DNA from: Stutzerimonas stutzeri
Lineage (GTDB): Bacteria; Pseudomonadota; Gammaproteobacteria; Pseudomonadales; Pseudomonadaceae
Length of the DNA stretch: 64,000 bases
NCBI GenBank assembly: GCA_002339675.1
Contig: DDKB01000002.1
Location: 35,647 to 99,646 of the forward strand
Direction of reading: 5' to 3'
A model generated the notes under the pieces. It was given only the letters and a program-made list of their open reading frames with translations, ran no database searches and had not been told where the DNA came from. Shown here piece after piece: positions 16,962 to 25,169 of the stretch (positions are counted from its first letter, which is position 1; each line of letters begins with the position of its first letter). The translations under genes and the position numbers were made by a program.

Positions 16962-17291
16962 TTAAACCGGCATCTGCATGATGTCTTGATACGCCTGGAC
17001 CAGCTTGTTACGGACCTGGGTCATGGCCTGAAAGGAAACAGTGGCTTTCTGCGACGCGATCATGACATCGGTGAGATCGACGCCGCTCTGGCCCATTTCG
17101 AACGCAGTAGCGAGTTGGTTGGAGGCCTGCTGGGTTTCATTCACTTTGTTGACGGCCTGGCCGAGCATGTCGGAAAAGCTCGGTGCGCCAACCTCGGGAG
17201 TTGCCGTCACGGGCTTGGCGCGCGCCATGGCATCGGTCTGCATGGCCCGCATTTCCAGCATCAAGCGATTGAATTCGATACCCTGACTCAT
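16962..17291 (-). CDS. fliE: Flagellar hook-basal body protein FliE
   Basis: A 109-residue rod/MS-ring adaptor protein exported before the rod. The C-terminal half, with VDLTDVMIASQKATVSFQAMTQVRNKLVQAYQDIM, is the FliE signature. The ATG at 17291 has a GGAGGA seven bases upstream; the frame stays open further upstream but crosses the promoter and is not coding. It is the first gene of the fliE-fliK operon. Confidence 0.95.
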   Translation of the reverse strand: MSQGIEFNRLMLEMRAMQTDAMARAKPVTATPEVGAPSFSDMLGQAVNKVNETQQASNQLATAFEMGQSGVDLTDVMIASQKATVSFQAMTQVRNKLVQAYQDIMQMPV

Positions 17292-17346
17292 CGTTCCTCC
17301 AACAGCTGCGGTTTTTTTGACGCCTCGCAGCAGGCATGGAGGTAAT

Positions 17347-17362
17347 AGCAACATCGGTGCCA
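17347..17362 (-). promoter_or_regulatory. Sigma-54 promoter of the fliE operon
   Basis: The minus strand reads TGGCACCGATGTTGCT, a full match to the RpoN consensus. The predicted start is near 17336, about 45 bases before the fliE ATG. In P. aeruginosa the fliE operon is RpoN- and FleR-dependent, consistent with this. Confidence 0.88.
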
Positions 17363-17529
17363 GATCTTCCCCAAGGCCGACGCAGAGGGACGACGCACCC
17401 GACAAGCCGCGCTTAGGGCCGCGACGCGCGCGCCTGCACCAGCTGTTCCGCCGATCGGCCCGGTCGCTGTACCGTGACGGCGGGCGCCAGGCCCCCTAGC
17501 CTAGGCGTTCAGACTTCAAGGGAACCGCC

Positions 17530-18717
17530 ATGCCGGCCACCACTCATTCGCACCCTCAGCTGCTCACTGACAGTTCCGTTTCCACCGTCGTGGCGGGCTT
17601 CATCGCCATGCTCACCGGCTATACCAGTTCGCTGGTGCTGATGTTCCAGGCCGGACAGGCCGCCGGGCTCAGTGCCGGGCAGATCTCGTCGTGGATCTGG
17701 GCGCTGTCGATCGGCATGTCGCTGTGCAGCATCGGCCTGTCGTGGCGTTATCGAACCCCTGTGGTGATCGCCTGGTCCACACCGGGCGCGGCGCTGCTGA
17801 TCGGCAGCCTGCCCGGCGTGCCCTATGGCGAGGCCATCGGCGCCTTTATCTTCGCCTCGGCGCTGATCGTCCTGTGCGGTCTCACCGGCAGCTTCGAGCG
17901 GTTGATGCGGCGCGTGCCCGCCTCGCTGGCCGCCGCGCTCCTGGCCGGCGTGCTGTTCAACATAGGCAGCGAGATCTTCCGCGCGGTCGAGGTCCAGCCG
18001 CTGCTGGTGCTGGGCATGTTCTTCAGCTACCTTCTGGCCAAACGGCTGGCGCCACGCTACGCCGTGCTGACGGCACTGCTGGTTGGCGGCGCCCTGTCGG
18101 CGATGCTGGAATTGCTGGATTTCAGCCGGTTCAGCCTGGAGTTGGCGGTGCCGGTCTGGACCACGCCGAGCCTGTCGGTCGCAGCGGTCCTGAGCATCGG
18201 CATCCCGCTGTTCGTCATCGCCATGGCCTCGCAGAACATGCCGGGCCTGGCCGTGCTGCGCGCAGAGGGCTACGTCGTGCCGGCATCCCCGCTGATTTCG
18301 GTGACCGGTATCGCCTCGTTGCTGCTGGCGCCGTTCGGCTCCCACGGCATCCACCTGGCGGCGATCACCATGGCCATCTGCAGCGGTCCGGAAGCGCACC
18401 CGGACCCGGCACGGCGCTACACCGCAGCGGTTTGGTGCGGCGTCTTCTATGGCATCGCGGGAATTTTCGGCGCCACCTTGGCCGCACTGTTCGCCTCCTT
18501 TCCCGCAGCGCTGGTGCTGTCCATCGCCGCGCTGGCCCTGCTCGGCTCGATCGGCTCGGGTCTGACCCAGGCCATGCAGAACGCGCGGGAGCGCGAGGCA
18601 GCACTGATCACCTTCATGGTGACCGCATCGGGGCTGACGCTTTTCGGTGTCGGCTCGGCGCTGTGGGGGCTGATTGCGGGGGTCGCGACGCTGCTGATCC
18701 TGCACCGCCCGGATTGA
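17530..18717 (+). CDS. benE: BenE-family benzoate/proton symporter-like transporter
   Basis: A 395-residue membrane protein with about 11-12 hydrophobic segments. It matches the BenE family (benzoate:H+ symporters), with FIAMLTGYTSSLVLMFQAG near the N-terminus, VVIAWSTPGAALL in the middle, and MASQNMPGLAVLRAEGY later. No ben or cat genes are nearby, so the true substrate is unknown. It is divergent from fliE and shares a 238-base intergenic region (17292-17529) with it. The gene symbol denotes the family, not a proven benzoate role. Confidence 0.85.
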   Translation: MPATTHSHPQLLTDSSVSTVVAGFIAMLTGYTSSLVLMFQAGQAAGLSAGQISSWIWALSIGMSLCSIGLSWRYRTPVVIAWSTPGAALLIGSLPGVPYGEAIGAFIFASALIVLCGLTGSFERLMRRVPASLAAALLAGVLFNIGSEIFRAVEVQPLLVLGMFFSYLLAKRLAPRYAVLTALLVGGALSAMLELLDFSRFSLELAVPVWTTPSLSVAAVLSIGIPLFVIAMASQNMPGLAVLRAEGYVVPASPLISVTGIASLLLAPFGSHGIHLAAITMAICSGPEAHPDPARRYTAAVWCGVFYGIAGIFGATLAALFASFPAALVLSIAALALLGSIGSGLTQAMQNAREREAALITFMVTASGLTLFGVGSALWGLIAGVATLLILHRPD

Positions 18718-18741
18718 ACCGGCCCGCCGGAGCAAGACGCC

Positions 18742-18758
18742 GGCGCCGCAAAGGCGCC
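18742..18758. terminator. GC-rich hairpin between convergent genes
   Basis: GGCGCC-GCAAA-GGCGCC lies between the stop codons of the benE-like and SDR genes. It lacks a T-tract, so it is only a possible bidirectional terminator. Confidence 0.4.
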
Positions 18759-18775
18759 AGGCTTGGGCGGCGCGG

Positions 18776-19537
18776 CTAGATCGCGGTTGCGCCGCCGTCC
18801 ACTGCCAGCGCATGCCCGGTGGTGAAGGCCGCCCCATCGCTGCAGAGGTAGAGCACGGCAGCGGCTATCTCCTCGACCTTGCCGATGCGGCCGACCGGGT
18901 GCATCGCGGCGGCGAACTCGGCCTTGCGCGGGTCGGCCTCGTAGGCACGGCGGAACATGTCGGTGTCGATCACCGCGGGGCACACCGCGTTGACCCGGAT
19001 TTTCTTTTTCGCGTATTCGATCGCGGCGGATTTGGTCAGGCCGATCACCGCATGCTTGGACGCGGCATAGATGCTCATCTTTGGCGCTGCGCCCAGGCCG
19101 GCAACCGACGCGGTGTTGACGATGGCGCCACCGCCCTGGGCAAGCATCACCGGCAACTGATGCTTCATGCACAGCCAGACGCCCTTGACGTTAACGCCCA
19201 TGATGACGTCGAACTCGGCCTCGCTGCCCTCCGCCAGACGGCCCTGCTCGATCTCGATGCCGGCATTGTTGAACGCGTAGTCGATCCGCCCGAAGCGGGC
19301 CACGGTCTGCTCGACCAGCGCCCTGACCTCGGCGTCACGGGTCACGTCGCAGCGCACGAACAGCGCCTCGCCCCCGGCCTCGGCGATTGCCGCGGCGCAG
19401 GCCGCCCCGCCTGCTTCGTCCAGGTCCGCCACTACCACCTTGATCCCTTCGGCGGCGAATGCCAGCGCGGTTGCGCGACCGATCCCCGCTGCCGCCCCCG
19501 TCACCAACGCTACCTGCCCGGAAAAACACATGCTCAT
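18776..19537 (-). CDS. Short-chain dehydrogenase/reductase
   Basis: A 253-residue classical SDR. The cofactor motif TGAAAGIGRA is near residue 12. The NNAG motif is present (AFNNAGIEIE). The catalytic Ser-Tyr-Lys set is in NTASVAGLGAAPKMSIYAASK. The aspartate at the end of the second strand (VVADLDEAGG) suggests NAD rather than NADP. The start MSMCFSGQ at 19537 follows an AGGGTG; upstream in-frame sequence is not SDR-like. The substrate is unknown; typical annotation would be a 3-oxoacyl-reductase-like or glucose-dehydrogenase-like enzyme. Confidence 0.88.
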   Translation of the reverse strand: MSMCFSGQVALVTGAAAGIGRATALAFAAEGIKVVVADLDEAGGAACAAAIAEAGGEALFVRCDVTRDAEVRALVEQTVARFGRIDYAFNNAGIEIEQGRLAEGSEAEFDVIMGVNVKGVWLCMKHQLPVMLAQGGGAIVNTASVAGLGAAPKMSIYAASKHAVIGLTKSAAIEYAKKKIRVNAVCPAVIDTDMFRRAYEADPRKAEFAAAMHPVGRIGKVEEIAAAVLYLCSDGAAFTTGHALAVDGGATAI

Positions 19538-19762
19538 GCTCGCACCCTGATAGCTGAAGTCGAATGGAATCGCGGCGCCGCGTCCGAAAATGACCACAAG
19601 CAACCCGCGGGTCATGGTTATACCGCCTTCGCCGGTCCCGCTTAAGCGCAGGGCGGCGATATCACTCAGGCGGATGCCAATGCATTCCAGCCATCCCCTC
19701 TTGCTTGCGACACGGCGCCGCGCGGGCTACACCAAGGTTTTCGCACCGACCCCGAGGTATCC

Positions 19763-20767
19763 ATGGACAAGACTAACCGCCAGTTTCTGCTGGCCAAGCG
19801 CCCGGTGGGCGCGCCCGATCGCGACACCTTCGATTTCGTCGACAAGCCCCTGCCCGAGCCAGGCCCGAACCAGATCCTGGTGCGCAATGAGTACCTCTCC
19901 CTTGACCCGGCCATGCGCGGCTGGATGAACGACGCCAAGTCCTACATCCCACCCGTGGGCATCGGCGAAGTCATGCGTGCGCTGGGCGTCGGCCGGGTCG
20001 TCGCGTCCAACCATCCCGATTTCGCCGAAGGCGACTGCGTCAACGGCGCGCTCGGGGTCCAGGATTACTTCGTCGGCGAGCCCAAGGGCTTCTACAAGGT
20101 CGACCCCAAGCAGGCGCCACTGCCGCGCTACCTGTCGGCCCTCGGCATGACCGGGATGACTGCCTACTTCGGCCTGCTGTCCGTGGGCGAGCCCAAGGCA
20201 GGCGACACCGTGGTGATTTCCGGCGCGGCCGGGGCGGTCGGCAGCGTGGCCGGACAGATCGCCAGGATCAAAGGCTGCCGCGTGGTGGGCATCGCCGGCG
20301 GTGCCGACAAGTGCCGCTTCCTGATCGACGAACTGGGCTTCGATGCCGCCATCGACTACAAGAGCGAAGATGTCGCCGCAGGCCTGAAACGCACCTGTCC
20401 GAAGGGCGTCGACGTGTTCTTCGATAACGTCGGCGGCGACATCCTCGACGCCGTGCTGACCCGCCTCAGCGTTGGCGCGCGAATCGTCATCTGCGGGGCC
20501 ATCAGCCAGTACAACAACAAGGAAGCGGTCAAGGGGCCGGCCAACTACCTGTCGCTGCTGGTGAACCGCGCGCGGATGCAGGGCATGGTGGTGATGGACT
20601 ACGTCTCGCGTTACCCCGAAGCCATGCGCGACATGGCCGGCTGGCTGCAGAGCGGCGAGCTGAAGAGCAAGGAGGATGTGGTCGAGGGGCTGGAAACCTT
20701 CCCCGAGACGCTGATGAAGCTGTTCACCGGCGGCAACTTCGGCAAGCTGGTGCTGAAGGTCGACTGA
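19763..20767 (+). CDS. NADP-dependent medium-chain oxidoreductase, CurA-like
   Basis: A 334-residue zinc-independent MDR enzyme of the leukotriene B4 12-hydroxydehydrogenase/curcumin reductase group. Family features are YLSLDPAMRGWMND near the N-terminus, GMTGMTAYFGLL, the nucleotide-binding motif VVISGAAGAVGSVAGQIA, and PKGVDVFFDNVGGDILD. The C-terminal NFGKLVLKVD also matches CurA of E. coli. It probably reduces conjugated enones with NADPH. It stands alone, divergent from the SDR gene. The ATG lacks a strong ribosome-binding site. Confidence 0.87.
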   Translation: MDKTNRQFLLAKRPVGAPDRDTFDFVDKPLPEPGPNQILVRNEYLSLDPAMRGWMNDAKSYIPPVGIGEVMRALGVGRVVASNHPDFAEGDCVNGALGVQDYFVGEPKGFYKVDPKQAPLPRYLSALGMTGMTAYFGLLSVGEPKAGDTVVISGAAGAVGSVAGQIARIKGCRVVGIAGGADKCRFLIDELGFDAAIDYKSEDVAAGLKRTCPKGVDVFFDNVGGDILDAVLTRLSVGARIVICGAISQYNNKEAVKGPANYLSLLVNRARMQGMVVMDYVSRYPEAMRDMAGWLQSGELKSKEDVVEGLETFPETLMKLFTGGNFGKLVLKVD

Positions 20768-20774
20768 ACGCCGC

Positions 20775-20795
20775 GCCCGCCCGCAACGGGCGGGC
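20775..20795. terminator. Terminator between the CurA-like gene and pyrF
   Basis: A 9-bp perfect stem GCCCGCCCG-CAA-CGGGCGGGC lies between convergent stop codons. T-tracts are weak on both sides. Confidence 0.65.
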
Positions 20796-20805
20796 CTGCT
20801 GTGCG

Positions 20806-21501
20806 TCAGGCCAGCTCGGCGACCACCGCTGCCAGCGCCTGCGCCGGATCGGCGGCCTGGGTGATGGGCCGGCCGATCACCAGGTAATCCGAGCCGGCAG
20901 CCATCGCTTGCGCCGGCGTCAGGATCCGGCGCTGATCATCGGCCTGGCTGCCGGCGGGACGGATACCGGGCGTCACCAGTTGCAGCTGGGCGAAGCCGGC
21001 CTTGAGCGATTCGGCCTCCTGGGCCGAACACACCAGGCCGTCGAGCCCGGCCCTGGCCGCCAGTGCGGCGAGACGCAGCACCTGCTGCTGCGGCGCGATG
21101 TCCAGGCCGATTTCCGCCAGATCGGCCTGCTCGAGGCTGGTCAGCACCGTGACCCCGATCAGCAGCGGCTTGGGACCGCTGCTTCGCTCCAGCTGTTCGC
21201 GGCACGCGCTCATCATCCGCAGGCCGCCGGAGCAATGCACGTTGACCATCCAGACACCCAGTTCCGCCGCGGCGTGCACCGCCATCGCCGTGGTGTTGGG
21301 GATGTCATGGAATTTAAGGTCGAGAAAGACCTCGAAACCTTTGTGCTGGAGCGCCTCGACGACCTGCGGACCGCAGCGAGTGAACAGCTCCTTGCCGACC
21401 TTGACGCGGCAGAGCGCCGGGTCAAGCCGACCGGCCAGCGCCAGTGCGGCCTCATGGGAAGGAAAGTCGAGCGCAACGATGATGGGGGTCTGGCAGGTCA
21501 T
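20806..21501 (-). CDS. pyrF: Orotidine 5'-phosphate decarboxylase
   Basis: A 231-residue enzyme converting OMP to UMP, the last step of pyrimidine synthesis. The N-terminal PIIVALDFPSHEAALALAG, the catalytic FLDLKFHDIPNT (Lys-X-X-Asp) and the phosphate-binding VTPGIRPAGSQADDQRR plus YLVIGRPIT are all present. The start MTCQTPII at 21501 has a GAGGA six bases upstream; the frame is open further but not conserved. A small DUF2897 gene is divergent upstream. Confidence 0.96.
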   Translation of the reverse strand: MTCQTPIIVALDFPSHEAALALAGRLDPALCRVKVGKELFTRCGPQVVEALQHKGFEVFLDLKFHDIPNTTAMAVHAAAELGVWMVNVHCSGGLRMMSACREQLERSSGPKPLLIGVTVLTSLEQADLAEIGLDIAPQQQVLRLAALAARAGLDGLVCSAQEAESLKAGFAQLQLVTPGIRPAGSQADDQRRILTPAQAMAAGSDYLVIGRPITQAADPAQALAAVVAELA

Positions 21502-21673
21502 GGCGAGTCCTCGGCGATTTTTCGGCGCGCATTGTCGCAGAAAAACACCCGCGCGGCGCTGCACCCCGGAGCATCCGGGCCAGGAGAGCTGAGCCGTAAG
21601 CAACGGGCGATAGCCCCCCGGCGGGGCCTGGCGTAAGGTTGAATGCGACGTCCCTTTCCTTCAGGAGGCAACC

Positions 21674-21841
21674 ATGCCCTGGTATATCTGGCTATTGATC
21701 ATCGTCGTCATTGGTTCGATCGTCGGCGGCTTGATGATGTTGCGCGCGACGGCCTACAAGGTCCCGCTGACCGAGGAACAGAAGCAGCGGATCGCCGAGC
21801 GCAACGCCGAAGCGGACGCCAAGGACGCCCGCAACCGCTAG
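21674..21841 (+). CDS. DUF2897 small membrane protein
   Basis: A 55-residue protein beginning MPWYIWLLIIVVIGSIVGG, a single membrane helix, then a charged tail (LTEEQKQRIAERNAEADAKDARNR). The ribosome-binding site AGGAGG is perfect and seven bases from the ATG. The sequence matches the DUF2897 family, which in pseudomonads often lies next to pyrF. The function is unknown. Confidence 0.82.
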   Translation: MPWYIWLLIIVVIGSIVGGLMMLRATAYKVPLTEEQKQRIAERNAEADAKDARNR

Positions 21842-21977
21842 CGATTCGCCCCGTCTGGTACGCCGCGTGGGGATGCCGCGTTGGGGTCGGCGGTCCGCCA
21901 CGGAACTGACCGGACGGTCAGTAATGGCTTTCTGCCCTCACTCAAGAGATCATTCCGCCTCCCTTCAGGATGTATCG

Positions 21978-24566
21978 ATGGCATCAGACCTCTCCCCGCC
22001 CGGCGCCGCCCCAGTCGACGCGCATACCCGCTTCGCTCGTCGGTTCCTGCCCGGCGTGGCCGGCTTGCTGGCCATTGCCCTGCTGGTCGCCGCCGTCGCC
22101 ATCGTCCTGATTGCCCGCAATATCGACCAAGACGACCTCGAGCAGGAACGTTTCCTGATCGGCAAGGCCTTCTCCGCGCAGCTGCAGGGCATGTCCCGGC
22201 ACGTGGCAGACAACGCCTTCTGGGGCGATGCCTACGCCAACCTCAGCAAAACGGTAAACCTCGACTGGGCCTATGACCAGGCCAACCTCGGCCCGTCGCT
22301 GTTCGACGATTTCGGCTATGAGGCGGTGTTCGTGGTCGACGCCCAAGGCAAGACGACCTACTCGGTCATCCGCGGCGCCCTGAGTGACGTCGACGCCCAC
22401 CAATGGCTCGGTCCCGGCCTCGACCGGCTGCTGGCCAGCGCGCGGCAGGCGGTCGAGCAGGAGGATACCGCCGCCGGGCTGCTGACGGCCGAGGGCTCGC
22501 CGGCCATGGTGTCCGCCGCGGTCATGACTGTCGGTGGCAGCGACGTGGAAGAGATGCCCGGCCCGGCCGCGACGCTGTTGTTCGTCGACGTGTTGGACCG
22601 GGACCGGCTACTCGCGCTGGGTGGGGACTACGCGGTTGCGGGCCTGCGGGTCGCCGACGACCGCGCCGATCCCCTTGCCGCCAGGGTCACGCTGGAGCGG
22701 CTCGACGGGTCGCCGCAGGCGTTCAGCTGGACGCTGTCGCAGCCAGGACGCCTCCTGCTGTGGACCACACTGCCGGTGCTCGGCGTGGTTGCGATCGGTC
22801 TTGCAATCCTCGCCTGGCTGCTGCTGCGCCAGGCCTACCGGAACCTGCGGCTGATGGAGGTCAGTTACACCCGCCTGGCCAGAAGCCGGCAGGCGCTGGC
22901 TGCCAGCGAGGAGCGCTTCCGCGATGTCGCCGAAGCGGCCTCGGACTGGATATGGGAAACCGACCAGAATGCACGCCTGACCTACCTGTCGAGCCGCTTC
23001 GAAACCATCACCGGACATCTGCCGGACGCCTGGATCGGCCGCCCGCTCATCGATCTGGTCATCAGCGACCACGCCGCCCTGCAGGAATGGCTGGCCGCAC
23101 CGCACCTGGCCGCACTGCGCTGCAGCTACCAGGCAGCCAACGGCTGTGAGCGCACCTGCCGGCTCTCGGCACGGGCGATCTACCGCGACGACCAGCTGCT
23201 GGGCTACCGCGGAACTGCCAGCGACATCACCGAGGAAACCCGGGCTCAGGCCCGAGTGCAATACCTCTCCCAGCACGACGCCCTGACCGGCCTGCCCAAC
23301 CGCAACCGCCTGCGCGACCATTTGGAGGCGCGCCTGGCCGCACTCAACGAAGGCTCCCGGCTGGCGGTCCTGTACATCGACTTGGACCGTTTCAAGCCGG
23401 TCAACGACACCCTCGGCCACGGCGCCGGCGACGAGGTGCTGGTCGGGGTGTCCAATCGCCTCAAGCAGTGCATCCGTGGCGACGATCTGGTGGCACGACT
23501 GGGCGGCGACGAGTTCGTCATCGTGATGGGCCGGGTGCAGCACGATGAAGACCTGGAAAAGCTCTGCCAGCGCATCGTCGCGGCGATCAACGAGCCCTTC
23601 GTCTACGAGCACACACAAATCTTCATCGGCGCGAGCATCGGCGTCGCGCTGGCGCCAATGGATTCGCTGCAGGCCAATGAGCTGCTGCGTTGCGCGGACA
23701 TCGCGCTCTACCAGGCCAAGGCCGACGGCCGCGGGACCTGGCGACGCTATGCCCGCGAACTGGACAAGCGCCTGCTCGAGCGACACGCACAGGAGGAGGA
23801 GCTGCGCCAGGCCATCGCCGACCAACAGTTCGAGATCCACTACCAGCCGCGTTACCTGAGCCAGGGCATGCGCATCAACGGCGCCGAGGCCCTGCTGCGC
23901 TGGCGGCACCCGATACGCGGCCTGTTGCTGCCCGAGCAGTTCATCCCGCTTGCCGAGGAAACCGGCCTGATCGTGCCGCTCGGCGGCTGGGTGCTGCGCC
24001 AGGCCTGCCTGGAGGCGGCCGGCTGGGCGAGCGGGATTGGCGTGTCGGTCAATCTGTCACCACTGCAGCTGCGCAGCGACGAACTGTGCGCCTTGGTCGG
24101 TGCCGCCCTCAAGGAGAGCGGATTGCCTCCCGGCCGCCTCGAGCTGGAAGTTACCGAGACGGCCCTTCTTCAGGAAAACCAGCGCACCCTCGATGTGCTG
24201 CGCGAGCTCAAGGCGCTGGGCGTGCGCCTGGCCATGGACGACTTCGGCACCGGCTATTCGTCCCTCAGCAATTTGCGCAACTACCCCTTCGATGCGATCA
24301 AGATCGATGGCAGTTTTGTTGCCGGCATGGAGCATTCGGCCGAGGACCAATCCATCGTCAAGGCCCTCATCGACCTCGGACACGGCCTGCGCATGCGGGT
24401 GACCGCCGAGGGGGTCGAGACGCTGGCGCAACTGCAGCGCCTGGTCGATGACGGATGCGGCGAACTCCAGGGCTTCCACATGAGCCATCCGCTGCCGCCT
24501 GCCGAGCTGCGCGCCCTGCTGGTCGGCTTCGACGACCTCGAACGGCCCGATCTTTCGCTCGCGTGA
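21978..24566 (+). CDS. Membrane GGDEF-EAL protein with CHASE4-like sensor and PAS domains
   Basis: An 862-residue cyclic-di-GMP enzyme. It has membrane helix 1 at about 24-46 and a periplasmic CHASE4-like region at about 55-250 (DNAFWGDAYANL, NLDWAYDQANLG). Helix 2 is at about 262-284 and a PAS domain at about 310-420. The GGDEF domain has an intact GGDEF at 509-513 and an RGDD inhibitory site at 500-503. The EAL domain has EAL at 638-640 and later ELEVTETAL, MDDFGTGYSSLSNL and VTAEGVET. Both catalytic motifs look complete, so either synthesis or hydrolysis is possible. The start MASDLSPPG at 21978 follows AGGA; two upstream in-frame starts are less likely. It converges with the lipoprotein gene six bases away. 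Confidence 0.93.
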   Translation: MASDLSPPGAAPVDAHTRFARRFLPGVAGLLAIALLVAAVAIVLIARNIDQDDLEQERFLIGKAFSAQLQGMSRHVADNAFWGDAYANLSKTVNLDWAYDQANLGPSLFDDFGYEAVFVVDAQGKTTYSVIRGALSDVDAHQWLGPGLDRLLASARQAVEQEDTAAGLLTAEGSPAMVSAAVMTVGGSDVEEMPGPAATLLFVDVLDRDRLLALGGDYAVAGLRVADDRADPLAARVTLERLDGSPQAFSWTLSQPGRLLLWTTLPVLGVVAIGLAILAWLLLRQAYRNLRLMEVSYTRLARSRQALAASEERFRDVAEAASDWIWETDQNARLTYLSSRFETITGHLPDAWIGRPLIDLVISDHAALQEWLAAPHLAALRCSYQAANGCERTCRLSARAIYRDDQLLGYRGTASDITEETRAQARVQYLSQHDALTGLPNRNRLRDHLEARLAALNEGSRLAVLYIDLDRFKPVNDTLGHGAGDEVLVGVSNRLKQCIRGDDLVARLGGDEFVIVMGRVQHDEDLEKLCQRIVAAINEPFVYEHTQIFIGASIGVALAPMDSLQANELLRCADIALYQAKADGRGTWRRYARELDKRLLERHAQEEELRQAIADQQFEIHYQPRYLSQGMRINGAEALLRWRHPIRGLLLPEQFIPLAEETGLIVPLGGWVLRQACLEAAGWASGIGVSVNLSPLQLRSDELCALVGAALKESGLPPGRLELEVTETALLQENQRTLDVLRELKALGVRLAMDDFGTGYSSLSNLRNYPFDAIKIDGSFVAGMEHSAEDQSIVKALIDLGHGLRMRVTAEGVETLAQLQRLVDDGCGELQGFHMSHPLPPAELRALLVGFDDLERPDLSLA

Positions 24567-24572
24567 CCGCGC

Positions 24573-25145
24573 TCAGCGCTTGAATTCGAAATTGAGCTCA
24601 GCGCCGTCGATCAGGGTCTCGTCCTCGGCGTCGCCGGGCAGCAGCCGGCCGCTCAACTGAACTCCGCCAGAGCGCCCCTCGGCGCCGAACAGCGGCGGCA
24701 ACAGGTCGCTGCTGGCAGCCTCGCGTTCCGGCTCCAGTTCCTCGGTCCAGTCATCGGGCAGGCTCAGGTCGAGTTCCGCTTCAGGTAGATCGACCTTCTC
24801 GACGGCGACCGCCTTCCCTTTCTTCACCGGCTCCGGCACCGGCGCGGGACGTTTGCTGGCGGACGAAGCCTGCGCGGTACGCCTGGAAGGCAGCGTCTCA
24901 GGATCGCCCTCGGGCTGCGGATCGAGCGTCACCTCCAGGGTTGCCGGCGGTTCGGGCTTGGCGGCGGACGCTGCCGGGGCGCTCGAAACACGTGGCGCAG
25001 CGGGCGTAACGACGGGTTTGGTCACAGGCCCGGCCGACGGCGCAACGGTCGGCTTTGCCGGCGGCGTCGCGGGCCGGTCCGGCACCTTGTCCGCGTCGCA
25101 CGCGGCCACGAGCAGTGCCACGTAGAGCAGCGCCAGATGTTTCAT
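24573..25145 (-). CDS. Proline/alanine-rich putative inner-membrane lipoprotein
   Basis: A 190-residue protein with a lipoprotein-like signal: MKHLALLYVALLVAAC, with Cys16 as the probable lipidation site. Asp at +2 would favour retention in the inner membrane by the Lol rule. Residues about 20-110 are low-complexity Pro/Ala/Lys; the C-terminal 70 residues are acidic (LPEAELDLSLPDDWTEELEPE) and end ELNFEFKR. No catalytic motif is visible. Proteins of this kind are sometimes mislabelled as translation factor IF-2 because of the low-complexity stretch. The function is unknown. Confidence 0.72.
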   Translation of the reverse strand: MKHLALLYVALLVAACDADKVPDRPATPPAKPTVAPSAGPVTKPVVTPAAPRVSSAPAASAAKPEPPATLEVTLDPQPEGDPETLPSRRTAQASSASKRPAPVPEPVKKGKAVAVEKVDLPEAELDLSLPDDWTEELEPEREAASSDLLPPLFGAEGRSGGVQLSGRLLPGDAEDETLIDGAELNFEFKR

Positions 25146-25169
25146 ACGCCATCGCCTCCCTTGAGCCGC

